A stretch of DNA of 64,000 nucleotides from Hippopus hippopus (taxonomy: Eukaryota > Mollusca > Bivalvia > Cardiida > Cardiidae), in the NCBI GenBank assembly GCA_946811185.2, contig OX328096.1:39754011-39818010 (forward strand), written 5' to 3'. Numbering within the stretch: the first letter of the stretch is position 1; each line of letters starts with the position of its first letter. Position numbers and translations under genes: made by a program. Shown in pieces: positions 53,208 to 64,000 of this stretch. A model generated the notes under the pieces. The model saw only the letters and a program-made list of their open reading frames with translations. It was not told the origin of the DNA and made no database searches.

Positions 53208-54360
53208 CTGTAAAATAAGCATACATCAAGATATTATGACCATACTAATGTGGGACTCCGAGACCTGTTTTCTCTACTCACTGACTCCTGCAACAAATTT
53301 GCAACAGACGACTTTGAAAACATCCTTTCAAAATATGGTTGATACACATGAAGTATCGGGTAAACATGTTTAAAAATTGTTACAAAGTGAGAACTTACTC
53401 GCAATGAGCAATTTCTCCTTTCCTATAACATTTACAGAAGTGGTCTGTAGCAGGACAAATGAAATTGACAGGAATTAATGTACAAAATTAATATAAAAAA
53501 AAACCTTGTACCAATATCCTTGAAAGAAATAAATTTTAAAAAATACGAATCATATTGGAAAACGTAAGGGAAATGGATTAAATCCCTGTTACCAGTAATA
53601 CTTCTTTTTCCCTGGATGCTTTCAAATGCTGTCCATAAGTAAACCTCAGATTTTTTTTGTAGACCCAAGATCAGACTGCACAATCTTGATCTACAGTATC
53701 CAACTTGAGCCTGTTCCAGTGTTTAAAGGGTTGATAATTCCCCAAGCACCAAGGCTTGCCTGATGTTTAAGGTTCTGACACTGTATAATTAATCATTCCA
53801 AGCACTTCAGTATAGACAATTTCAGGATAGTGTTTTTGTCAGGTAATCTCTAGAGTCAGTGACCCTGCATGGATAACACTGGCTTATTGAGTTATTTCAT
53901 AGGAGTGATATAAAATGCTGCTGTACATATTCAACCTGTTTTCCCAACAAAAAATCTTCCAGCAAAATTAGAAACAGACAGACTGGTTTTTTAACCCTTA
54001 AGCAATGAGCAAAACTTCTATTACTTTTATTAACTACTGTTAAGTAGATCAAGAAACTACTAATATTATATGTGATACTCTGGCCTCTATTTCTTTCAAA
54101 ATACAATTACTTATGTCTTTTTAAATAGAGTATTTATGTATTTTTCCCCAATATAACCATTTCATCTGACAAGAGCTCTAAACTGTAAAGAGATTTCAGA
54201 AAATTGGGATGGAAACAAGGTAAACCGAAATGATACTTAAGTTCACCATTTTCACTTACATCTCAGCCTAGAAATATATGTAGTAATATCAGGAAAATGC
54301 TCATTTTACAAGATCTGCTCATTACAAACTGACATATGGTCAAACCTGCTCTCAGGGACA
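53208..54360. other. Sequence upstream of MRTF exon A; no gene recognised
   Basis: Immediately upstream is the acceptor-like tract. A small palindromic repeat (CCAAGATCAGACTGCACAA / TCTTGATCTACAG) lies at 53660-53702. No convincing further upstream exon or promoter was found. Confidence 0.4.
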
Positions 54361-54363
54361 AAC

Positions 54364-54474
54364 AAAACAACTCTTCACCACATGACAAAAGCCTAGACCA
54401 AATCAAATTGAAAGTACATGTACCTGCAGGGGGCAAAAACAATGTAGCTCAAATGATTAGATTTCTGTCTTTAA
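54364..54474. repeat. Half copy of TTAA palindromic MITE
   Basis: AACTCTTCACCACATGACAA to AGATTTCTGTCTTTAA, ending at the TTAA of the next copy. Confidence 0.55.
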
Positions 54475-54699
54475 CTCATTACCAAACGACAAAATTTTAG
54501 GTTTGTTCAGTTCCAAAGCATTTGCAGACGACAAAATAAAAGTGACTGAAAATTTGAAATTTGTTTTGTGAAGGGTAGAAAACATTGTGGGAAAAGGAGA
54601 AAATACTGGTTACCAGCATTTTCTCCTTTTCCCACAATGTTTTCCAAAGCCTTCTTTCTCAGGGTCGTCAAAAGTAGGGATTGTGTGGTAATGGGTTAA
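54471..54699. mobile_element. TTAA palindromic MITE, intact 229 bp copy
   Basis: TTAACTCATTACCAAACGAC to TGTGTGGTAATGGGTTAA; core ATACTGGTTACCAGCAT with full arms. A bare palindrome from another copy follows at 54708-54780. Confidence 0.9.
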
Positions 54700-54707
54700 T
54701 AGAGTTG

Positions 54708-54780
54708 TAAACATTGTGAGAAAAGGAGAAAATGCCAGTTACCAGCATTTTCTCCTTTTCCCGCAATGTTTTCAAAAGCA
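54708..54780. repeat. Isolated palindrome core of the TTAA MITE
   Basis: AACATTGTGAGAAAAGGAGA, ATGCCAGTTACCAGCATTTT and CCCGCAATGTTTTC without the outer arms. Confidence 0.75.
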
Positions 54781-54858
54781 AAACTCTGGACTAGGTGGTT
54801 ATTTTAAGTAAAAACAGGTGATCTTAAACAATCATCAAGACAAAATTCTGACCTTGTG

Positions 54859-55086
54859 TTTAACTCTTTGCCAAACAACAGAATTTAGACTTGTCCAAAT
54901 CCAACACATTTACAGACGACAATGTAAATGGGGCTGAAATGGTGCTAATTGTCATGAAAGATTAGAAAACATTGTGGGAAAAGGAGAAAATGCTGGTTAC
55001 CAGCATTTTCTCCCTTTCCCACAATGGTTTCAAAAGGCTTCTTCCTAAGGGTCGTTAAAACTCAGGACTGTGTGGTAAAGGGTTCA
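54859..55086. mobile_element. TTAA palindromic MITE
   Basis: TTAACTCTTTGCCAAACAAC to TGTGTGGTAAAGGGTTCA; the right TTAA has mutated to TTCA. Exact core palindrome. Confidence 0.85.
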
Positions 55087-55142
55087 AAGATTTCCAGACA
55101 ACCATTGAATGGGGTTGAGGTGAGGGACTTTGGCTTGGCAGA

Positions 55143-55233
55143 GGTAACAACATTTTCTCCTTTTCCAACAATATTTTCGAAAGCCCTCTTCCTCAGGGTC
55201 ATTAAAACTCGGAATTGTTTAGAAAAGGGTTAA
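55143..55233. repeat. Half copy of TTAA palindromic MITE
   Basis: ACATTTTCTCCTTTTCCAAC to GAATTGTTTAGAAAAGGGTT. Confidence 0.6.
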
Positions 55234-56811
55234 GACAATTTTGACTGTGTTATCAACATAATTATATTTGTTCATTTTCTTCTGATGTTATATAAAATAA
55301 AATTGCAGGAACAGTTTATGTGCAGCAAAGAATTAATTTATTAGCACACAAATTAGTGATGTAATGATAATAAAATATAATCAAATAATTGTTGCTGACA
55401 GTTTGAGGACGGTAACTATCCACGTTGGTGGTGTTAAATTGATGTCATTACAGGTACATAGACCACTGCTGCTTTTTGAGCTGATAATTTGAGTGAAATT
55501 TTCCTTTATCAAGTACAGTTCAGATCGATAGTCTGGAAATTTTCCAAAAGAAGAAACAAGGGCCTCTGGTTATAGAAAACCTGGACATGTGGGTCGTAAT
55601 TTGCAAACTATGCAAAAAATCATTTATTAACAAAGGTATGTTTTTTACTATAATCATATACTACTTCAACATCTTTCAGTTAATGCATTAAGTGAACAAA
55701 ATTACACTCTGAATTGTAATTTCAATATTATGTAAAGCGTTAGAAATGTAGGGTAAATGCGCCTAAATTACGTCATACTTCCATCTAGTTGAATAGCACG
55801 CACTGTTTACCTAGGTAACTAGTGTGCAGGAACTACTGTTTCCGCCTTCAATTGAAGAGTTATGGTAACATATACTGTAAATTTCACTGGTTGTAACCAT
55901 AATTTATCAAATCTTATAATCCATCATTATTTCCCAATAAACTACTGAAAGGCATAAATTAATGACTAAATGTCTACCAAATTGAATAAATAAAACATTG
56001 TCCAGGGTTTTCCATGACGCATAAATCCTGCACCAATGACGCAATTTTAACTCAAATGACCTCCAAAATAAATAACAGTGCATCATCAGTGACGCAACTT
56101 TCCAAAATCTAATTCATCTAGGAAATTGAATGGATCTACATCGTCATAAATCCAAATCTGTTCTTGCCTCAATATCTCAGACGAACACTGTTCTTTTTTA
56201 AACTACAGGGTTTATTTTAGATAAAAGTGGTTTTCCAGTTATTTATTTATACAATAAGACTTGTTTACACATTATTACCATAAAGTACAGTGGACAGTTG
56301 TCATAAATACAGGCCTAGTCAACGTCTTAGTTGGTTTCTCTGTAATTTATAGCTTATTTTACGCGACTGCCGGTAGATAAAAGTACACGATACCAGTCTG
56401 TTCTGTTCGCGGAAAATAATGTCACGACGATGTAAACTGTAGCATTCTTTTTTATTGTCTGCTTCCTTCAGCTGCCGATCAAGCCACATCAAGCTGCGAT
56501 TCGGACAAGAATGTATCGTCTGTTAAAAATTGAAGTCGAGCTTTCCGTCAGAAATGACTTAAAGACGATACTTTCTTGGAGTTTAAAGGTGAAATGTATT
56601 GTAATCCGTGTTTAAAGACGAAGAGACCCATTTAAATTATTTCTTTTGACCCTGTAAGTTACAGAAATGACCCTCAACTAAAGAGGCAAGGGGTTACAAT
56701 GACCCCAAATTTTCAATGCTGAGGGAAAACGCTGATTGTCATTTGCACCAATTGAGCAGTTTCTCCATTGGTTAAAATTTTTTCCTGTATCCTTCTCTTC
56801 AATTCTTTCAA
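55234..56811. other. Relatively repeat-free upstream stretch
   Basis: About 1.6 kb without the window's repeat families. It could hold regulatory sequence or a non-coding first exon of MRTF, but I see no splice-linked reading frame, TATA box or other decisive signal. Confidence 0.35.
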
Positions 56812-57002
56812 CCCTTTAATAATTCCAAGTTTTACCAACCCTGAGGAAAAAGCTTTTCAAGACATTGTGGGAAAAGGAGTTTCCCTGCTGTTTTCTACCC
56901 TTCTGAAATAAAATTTCTGTTGTCTAGTCATATTTAATGTGTCCTCTGAAAATGCTTTCAATTTGGCCTAGTCTCAAATTTTGTCGCATGGTAAAGAGTT
57001 AA
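56812..57002. mobile_element. TTAA palindromic MITE with core deletion
   Basis: AACCCTTTAATAATTCCAAG to TTGTCGCATGGTAAAGAGTT; GTGGGAAAAGGAG joins TTTCCCTGCTG. Confidence 0.65.
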
Positions 57003-57318
57003 TTCACAGTAAACATCAACACTGTGACCTTCTTATTGTCTACAGAAATTTCTCAGTCGATTTTTCATGAATTATGTAAAACCTTATAATTTTTCAAGAC
57101 AGAATGTTACAAAACAAGAGCAATTTGGTATCTTAATGCAAGTCTTACCAGAAATTTCCAATACCTTTCCCAGTGCTATTCTAAAACTCAATGAATGGTT
57201 TCTGTGACATAGATTCTTGGAAAAGAAGTCATGTGACCAAATAGGAGAAGGAGAACGTTTATTTTAGGCACTAATCAATACTAAGGATGGGGTCTACCTT
57301 GTATTTCAATGTTACAGT

Positions 57319-57480
57319 GTAACTCTTTACTAGACAACAAAATTCTAGATTTACCAAAATTAAATGCATTTGCAGATAACAAATTAAATGTAACTGAAAT
57401 AATAGAAATAGTCTTTGAAAGGGTAGCAAACGCTATGACAAAAGAAGGAAATGCTGGTTGTTAGCATTTTCTATTACAAA
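57319..57480. mobile_element. TTAA palindromic MITE, right end lost
   Basis: AACTCTTTACTAGACAACAA to GGAAATGCTGGTTGTTAGCA. Confidence 0.6.
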
Positions 57481-57835
57481 ATCAGAGTTGTCTTCGCTTG
57501 AATGTCAAACAGTACAGATAAAGGTGTTTGAGTTATTTGCAGTTTGATCTGGACCTTAGCTATTCATGAAAAACGTGTTCACTTAAATTGCTCTAGGCAT
57601 GTCTTTAAATAAATCTCCAGGCTAGTGTTGCAGCTCTGTATCAGATATGATCCAGAAACTTTTTTTTAAATAATTTTTGTCATACTTTGTTTATTATGCT
57701 GTTTATTTAAATCGCAACAGTTGTTAGATTTTTCTTGTTTTCTTTCAGGAACTGGTTTTTAAAAATCTGGCATGGAAATATTTAAAACTAAACCAACATC
57801 AAATTCTACAAAATCATAGTATTAATCAATATAAG

Positions 57836-59013
57836 AACAAGAGGGCCATGATGGCCCTGTATCGCTCCACTGGCTATTAAGTAAAAACCCTACATGCCAA
57901 ACATTACAATACTTGGCCAATTGGTTTCGAACAAGTAGGCATACGAAATTTTCTCTAGAAAATCCAATGTGAAAGTTATGACCCCAGGACAAAGCCATTT
58001 TTGACCACAGAGCTATAATTACTTGAATCCTGGTAGAGGTCCACAAGATAAAGCCCCATACCAAATAATACAGGTCTAGAATGTGTGGTTATAAACGAGA
58101 AGATTTTCAAAGTTTCCTCAGTAAGAGGCCCTGTAAAACATGAGATCCCTGAGACAGGGCTTTTGGTAGCCCTAGTTCTTATGGTTAGTAACTAGAAGAT
58201 TTCTAAAGTTTTCACTGTAAAAGCCCATGTAAAACTTGGGGACCACTGGGGTAGGGGCAAACTTAACCCCAGGGCTATAATTTGGGCCCTATTGGTGGAG
58301 GCCGACTAGATAAAGCTACATGCAAAACTTGGTAGCCCTAGGCATTATGGCTTGGTACAAAAGATTTTTAAAGTTTTCCTTACGTAAGCCAGTGTAAAAG
58401 TTGTGACCCCAGGGGTGGAATCAAATTTGACTCTAGGACTATAAATTTGGCATTCTTGTTAAAAGCCGACTAGATAAAGCTACATGCAAAATTTGGTAGC
58501 CCTAGGCCTTATGGCTAAGTACAAGGAGATTTCTAAAGTTTTCCCTATATAAGCCCATGTAAAACTTGTGACCCCCCCGGACGGGGTCAAATTTATGCCC
58601 TGGGCTATAATTTGGGCACTCTTCGTAGAGGCCCATTAGATAAAGCTACATGCAAAATTTGGTAGCCCTAGGCCTTATGGCTAAGTACAGGGGGGCTAAT
58701 TTTGACCCCAGGGCTATAACTACATGCCAAATTTGGTAACCCTGGGCCTTATGGTTTCAGACAGGAAGATTTTCAAAGCTTTTCAATATTTTTCAGTTTT
58801 GTTGCCATGGCAACCAGAGTTTTAGAAGGAATCAAATTCTTTCAAGAAATTCTGAAGAGGACCATGGCAGCATCATTTCTGTGAAGTTTCATCAAATTGA
58901 ATGGGAAATTTAAGAGAAGAAGTTTAAAATAAAAGTTAACGCACGCACAGACGGATGCACGACAGACACTGGGCCATAACATAAGCCAGCTGGCCTTCGG
59001 CCAGTGGAGCTAA
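57836..59013 (+). mobile_element. Rolling-circle-like element, GCTCCACTGGC family, with ~163 bp units
   Basis: 5' AACAAGAGGGCCATGATGGC then CGCTCCACTGGC; 3' TGGCCTTCGGCCAGTGGAGC then TAA. Three to four units with GATAAAGCTACATGCAAAA at 58312, 58474 and 58638. The 3' region with GTTGCCATGGCAACCAGAG matches 21888-22995. Its CTAA end overlaps the AACAAG start of the next element. Confidence 0.75.
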
Positions 59014-59569
59014 CAAGAGAACCCTGATTGTAATAAACCACTCACTTTCACATTTGGTGATGATTGCAAATATGAGTGGATTGTATTGTAAACGTGAGTA
59101 GATGGTATTGTAAATGGAAGTAGATGGTATTGTAGATGGTATTGTAGATGGGAGTGAATGTTATTGTAAATGGGAGTAGATGGTATTGTAAATGGAAGTA
59201 GACAGTATTGTAAATGGGAGTAGATGGTATTGTAAATGAGAGTAGACTGTATTGTAAATGAGAGTAGATGGTATCATAAATAAGAGTAGATGGCTAAATT
59301 TGTTAGCCTTAGGCCTTATGTTTTCCAACAAAGAGATTTTCAGTATTTTTCAGTTTTCTTGTCATGGCAACCAGAGTTTTTTGAAGAATTCAAATTATTT
59401 CAAGAAATTCTGAAGAGGACCGTGGCAGGTTCATTTCTGTGAAGTTTGGTAAAAATCAGATGGGTAGTTTCAAAGAAAAAGACGTTCGAAATGAAAGTTA
59501 ATGCATGGACACAATGGACACAGGGCCATGACATAGTTAAGCTCACTGGCCTTTGGTCAGTGAAGCTAA
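59012..59569 (+). mobile_element. Short rolling-circle-like element carrying a minisatellite
   Basis: Starts AACAAGAGAACCCTGATTG at the tail of the previous element and ends CTGGCCTTTGGTCAGTGAAG then CTAA. The 3' GTCATGGCAACCAGAG block is conserved. A 22 bp minisatellite replaces the usual ~160 bp array. Confidence 0.6.
59075..59293. repeat. ~22 bp minisatellite
   Basis: About nine imperfect units of GAGTAGATGGTATTGTAAAT plus two bases. Confidence 0.9.
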
Positions 59570-60025
59570 AAAGCACTTCAATAGATGCTGATTCTGCTGT
59601 GGGTTCATGGACGTTGAAAATGGAAGGGGAGGGCCTGGAAAGAGAGAGAAGGAGGGACCATCCCAGATGTTATCTTCAAATTGGACAACACAGAAAGTTC
59701 TAATGAAGTCAATAGCCGATTCATGAAGAGGCAGTTGTCTATACAATAATACATCAATACCACAAAACACATGTTAGGTGAAAAGGGTAAAATCTTTCCA
59801 GGGATGAGATCATTTCACCCTGAAAGTTCATTCCACAACTTTAGTTGCCTTTGTTGCCAGGAAAGACAATGGTGAGACTGCACAATACATTCAGTCAAAC
59901 ATATGGTCTACAGTGTTCCCTTTTGCGGAGACTTTCTAAACTAAGGCTATGCTGATATTGAAAGTATCCGAGTCTTATTTCTAGATTGAAAAGCTCTCTT
60001 GAATTTACTTGGCGCTCTAAAGATT

Positions 60026-60658
60026 AACTAGAGGCGCTTGAGTGCCTGTATCGCTCCACAGGCCTGATATTTCTATAATGGCGAAAGGAAGTTTTTAACA
60101 ATTATCATTCAATCCTGCATTTTAGCTCACTGAAGAAACAATTTGGTAGACAACCACCATAGGAACTTACCTGCAAAACAACAATGAAATCCACTGAATA
60201 GTTTTAGAGAAGAAATTTTTCAAAGATTTTACTTTATACCATAAAAGGAAAATGAGTCTCCCATAAAAGCCATGTTTTTTGACAGATCTTTTTTTTTTAA
60301 GGAATTCTGTAAACCTGTGTCTAAGGAACATTCCTGCAAAATAATAATGCTATCCAAATAGCGGTTTGGGAGGAGAAGATTTTTAAAGGTTTTTTACTTT
60401 GGTTGCCATGGCAACGAGAATTCTTCATGGAACACAATTATTTGAAGGAATTTGAAAGAGGACCACCAAAGGAACATTCCTGTGAAATTTGGTAAAAATC
60501 CAGTCAATAGTTTCTGAGGAGAAGTTTTTTAAAGAACAAGTTTACGGACGCACGCATGGACGAACGGACTAACGAACGGACGGATGGACGGACGGACGCA
60601 CGCATGACGGACACAACGCCATGACAATAGCTCGCTGGCCTTCGGCCAGTGGAGCTAA
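60026..60658 (+). mobile_element. Rolling-circle-like element, AACTAGAGG start
   Basis: 5' AACTAGAGGCGCTTGAGTGC then CTGTATCGCTCCACAGGCC; 3' TGGCCTTCGGCCAGTGGAGC then TAA. It has GTTGCCATGGCAACGAGAA and a GGACGGACGGACGCACGCAT microsatellite near the 3' end. It joins the AACTAGAG-type start to the GCTCCACTGGC-type tail. Confidence 0.7.
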
Positions 60659-61243
60659 TTACAAAAATATGTTGTTCTGTAATGACCTCTGTAATTTCCA
60701 ATGTGTGATCCCTTTGCACACTGAGCATATCTTTGGTTGCTTTTGCAGATACTGTAAATTAAGATCAGGCAGCATGCAGTTTGATCTTAAAACAAGTCTT
60801 TACCCCCCTCCCTGCACATTTTCATACACTGACCAAGAAGATGACTTTTGAAAATAATGTGGAAAATTGTGATTCTGCTGAACAAAGAGTAGCTTTTCAG
60901 TTCAATAGAACAAGGCATTGTCCATTCATAATGTTGCTAGCAAAGTTTTTTCTAAACATTTTTCTGTGACTTTCAGTCAGACACATCAGAAAACTGCATC
61001 ATGCAGAAACAAGCCATATGCCATAGAAATCAGACAATAGTCAAAGGTGGCATCAGAAGAAGAAACGAAGGCAAATACCCCAATTTTTTTATGGCTCAAT
61101 ATCATGCTCCAACAACCCAACATACAACAGGCAAAACTTTTCAAACCCCTTCAGCAGACAGTACTGGATACCAGAATGAGAATAGTAGCAGTTGCTGGTT
61201 GTCAATAATTTCTCACTTTCTTTTATTATATTTAATATTGCTT
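60659..61243. other. No gene recognised; one small palindromic repeat
   Basis: A palindromic repeat lies at 60740-60795 (AATTAAGATCAGGCAGC / GCAGTTTGATCTTAA). The open plus-strand stretch 61001-61258 has no recognisable family. Confidence 0.35.
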
Positions 61244-62605
61244 AACAAGAGGGTCTGATGGCCCTGGATCGCTCACCTGAGTCAATAGGCAAAATTTCAC
61301 TCCAGGGTCATGATTGAAACTCTGACAAATTGTCAGGTCAATTGAGCTTAAAATGTGGCCTCTAAAGCACCCTCAAGGAATTTCCATAAGTTGACCTAGT
61401 GACCTAGTTTATGACCCCATGTGACCCAATTTTGATCTCATCCAAGATTTTATCAAGACAAACATGCTGACCAATTTTCAGGTCAATTGAGTAAGATTTT
61501 TTGCCTCTAGAGCCCATATGGAATTTCTGTAAGTTGACCTAGTGACCTAGTTTATGACTCTAGGTAACCCAGTTTTAAACTCATCCTAGATTTTATCAAG
61601 ACAAACATTCTCAGCAATTTTCAAGTCAATTGAGCAATAAATGTGGCCTCCAGAGTGCTCACAAGATTTTTCTTTAATTTGACCAAGTGACCTAGTTTAT
61701 GAACCCACATGACCAAATTTAGAACTCATCATAAAGTCTATCAAGACAAACATTCTGAACAATTGAGCAATAGATGTGGCCTCTAGAGTGCCCAAATAAA
61801 TTTCTTTAATTTGACCTACTGACCTAGTTTATAACTCAATTTTAACCTCATTCGATATTTCATCAAGACAAACATTCTGACCAGCTTTCATGTCATTTGG
61901 GCATGAAATGTGGCCTCCAGAGTGCCCGCAAGGTATTTCTTTAATTTGACCTTGTGACCTATATTATGACTCCAGGTGACCCAATTCTGAACTCGTCTTA
62001 GATTTCATCAAGACAAACATTTCAACCAATGTTCAAACCAATTGAACAATAAATGTGGCCTCTAGAGTGCCCACACAGTATTTCTTTAATTTGACCTTGT
62101 GACCTAGTTTACGACCCAAGGTGACCTAAGTTCAGACTCATGTGAATTTTTATCAAGACAAATTTTCTGAATAACTTTAAAGTCAATTGAACAACGAATG
62201 TGGCCTCTAGAGTGCCAACAATATATTTCCTTAACATGACCTAGTGACCTAGTTTATGACCCCAGGTGACCCAAATTCAAACACATCCAAGATTTCATCG
62301 AGACAAACATTCTGACCAATTTTCAAGTCAATTGAGTTGAAAAATATGGCCTCTAGAGTGCCCACAAGGTATTTCTTTAATTTGACCTAGTGACCTTGAT
62401 TAAGACCCAAAGTGACCCAAATTCAAAGTCATCACAGATTTCATCAAGATAAACATTCTGACCACATTTCAGGTCAAATGAGCAAGAAATGTGGCCTCTA
62501 CAGTGCCCACAAGGTATTTCTTTAATTTGATCTAGTGACCTAGTTTATGACCACAGGTGACCCATTTTTGAAACTCATTGAACATGTTGTGCTCAGGTGG
62601 GCTAA
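61244..62605 (+). mobile_element. Rolling-circle-like element, diverged 145 bp family
   Basis: 5' AACAAGAGGGTCTGATGGCC then CGCTCACCTGAG; 3' GAACATGTTGTGCTCAGGTG then GGCTAA. About eight units with CAAGACAAACATTCTGACC at ~145-base spacing. The unit differs from 13106-17049 but keeps TTGACCTAGTGACCTAGTTT at the same place. Confidence 0.75.
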
Positions 62606-63752
62606 CAAACTTAGTACAGATCCACTAGGAGATAATACATACCAAATATCAAAGCTCTACGCCTTCCAATTTTAAAGAAGAAGAATTTTAAAGTTTTCCT
62701 TCTTTGTTCCTATGTTCGAAATTGTGACCCCCGGGGCAGGGCCAGTTTTCACCCCAGCGGGTTTATTTGAACAGACTTGGTAGAAGTCTACTAGGAGATA
62801 CTACATGCCAAATATTAAAGCTCTACACCTTCCAGTTTCAGAGAAGAAGAATTTTAAAGTTTTCTTTCTTTGTTCCTGTGTTTGAACTTGTGACCCCTGA
62901 GGCGGGGCCAGTTTTGTTTCCAGGGGGCATCATATGAACAAACTTGGTAGAGGTCCATTAGGAGATACTACATACCAAATATCAAAGCTCTAAGCCTTCC
63001 AGTTTCAGAGAAGAAGAATGTTAAAGTTTTCCGTCTTTGTTCCTATGTTTGAACTTGTGACCCCCGGAGCGGGGCTAGCTTTGACCCCAGGGGCATCATA
63101 TGAACAAACTTGGTAAAGGTCAATGAGGAGATACTACATACCAAATATCAAAGCTCTATGCCTTCCAGTTTCAGAGAAGAAGAATTTTAAAGTTTTCCGT
63201 CTTTGTTCCTATGTTCGAACTTGTGACCCCCAGGGTGGGGCTAGTTTTGACCCCAGGGGCATCATATGAACAAACTTGGTAGAGGTCCATGTGGAGATAC
63301 TACATACCAAATATCAAAGCTCTACGCCTTCCATTTTCAGACAAGAAGAATTTTAAAGTTTCCTTCTTTGCTCCTATGTTCGAACTTGTGACCCCCAGGG
63401 CGGGTCCAGTTTTGACCCCAGCGGGTTTATTTGAACAAACTTGGTAGAGGTCCACTAGGAGATGCTACATACCAAATATCAAAGCTCTACGCCTTCTAGT
63501 TTTATCAGAGAAGATTTTCAAAGATTTTGCATTTTTTTCCTTTTTGTTGCCATGGCAACCAGAGTTAAGGGTGGAATTCATTTCTTTGAACAGCTTTGGT
63601 AGAGCTTCACCCAAGGAACATCCCTGCCAAGTTTCATCAAGATTGGCCCAGTGGTTTAGGAGATGAAGATGTTTAAAGAAATTGTTGATGGACGACGGAC
63701 ATAGGGCAATCACAATAGCTCACCTTGAGCATGTTGTGCTCAGGTGAGCTAA
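62606..63752 (+). mobile_element. Rolling-circle-like element with ~165 bp units, no separate 5' end
   Basis: Five units with AACTTGGTAGAGGTCC near 62773, 62940, 63104, 63270 and 63436. Then GTTGCCATGGCAACCAGAG and a 3' end GAGCATGTTGTGCTC, AGGTGAGCTAA. It follows directly after the CTAA of the previous element, so it is either a head-to-tail partner or the second half of one composite. Confidence 0.65.
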
Positions 63753-64000
63753 AAAGGACATAAATTCAAAATGCCTATCCTTGGTATATGCCTGTTAATG
63801 TAACTATGGTAAATTAATGGAGTAAGTACTCATGAATATTTTCTTTTACAACCTCTGAGGTGGTCAGTTTTATGAGTTAGCCATTTCAGTAAAGGAATCA
63901 AAGAGATATAAAAATCTCTTTGACTTCTTCTGCCAGGAGTCACTGCAGGCATTGTAATGATGATCTTTCTGTGCTATACCAAAGACATTAATTTATTCTT
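63753..64000. other. No feature recognised
   Basis: Short AT-rich end of the window. Confidence 0.4.

Overview
This window is from an animal nuclear genome, very probably a bivalve mollusc. It is AT-rich, its exons are separated by kilobase-sized introns with GT..AG borders, and it is crowded with short non-autonomous transposons. These include elements with an internal 145-165 bp tandem array and a 3' hairpin, the layout described for bivalve 'pearl'-type and Helentron-associated elements. The phylum call is inference from repeat style; I cannot search a database.

One convincing protein gene is present, on the minus strand from 53207 down to 4018: a myocardin-related transcription factor (MRTF, the actin-sensing SRF coactivator). 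Nine coding exons join in frame across eight introns and give about 1584 residues: an unusual N-terminal exon (53207-52881), three actin-binding RPEL repeats (47521-47456, 26431-26356, 23299-23138), one 2980-base exon with the basic region, Gln box, SAP domain and Gln-rich coiled coil (21569-18590), two small exons (8704-8569, 5335-5251) and a terminal transactivation exon ending in a stop (4883-4018). The 5' UTR, promoter and possibly a first coding exon lie upstream of 53207 and were not identified.

Almost everything else is repeat. (1) More than fifty copies of a ~229 bp element bounded by TTAA, with ends reading TTAACYCTTTACC, built around a ~50 bp near-perfect palindrome; this looks like a piggyBac-type MITE. 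(2) About a dozen rolling-circle-like elements starting AAC(A/T)AGAG plus a small stem and ending in a hairpin and CTAA, with family-specific subterminal inverted repeats and tandem arrays inside; all lie on the plus strand, opposite to MRTF. (3) Single DNA transposons with terminal inverted repeats at 1069-2237, 5409-6724, 6841-6979, 7501-8090, 8998-9163, 10033-10836 and a nested pair at 35252-38681. (4) tRNA-derived SINE copies at 17724-17990, 30297-30570 and 52085-52226. (5) Small palindromic repeats of the GATCAAGATCAGACTGCA type and a third MITE family.

Region by region: 1-4000 is downstream of MRTF (end of an element, palindromic MITEs, a hAT-like element). 4018-53207 is the MRTF gene with its repeat-filled introns. 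53208-57800 is upstream sequence with MITEs and a relatively repeat-free stretch (55234-56800). 57836-63752 is a pile-up of rolling-circle-like elements. No rRNA, functional tRNA, CRISPR or bacterial-type features were seen.
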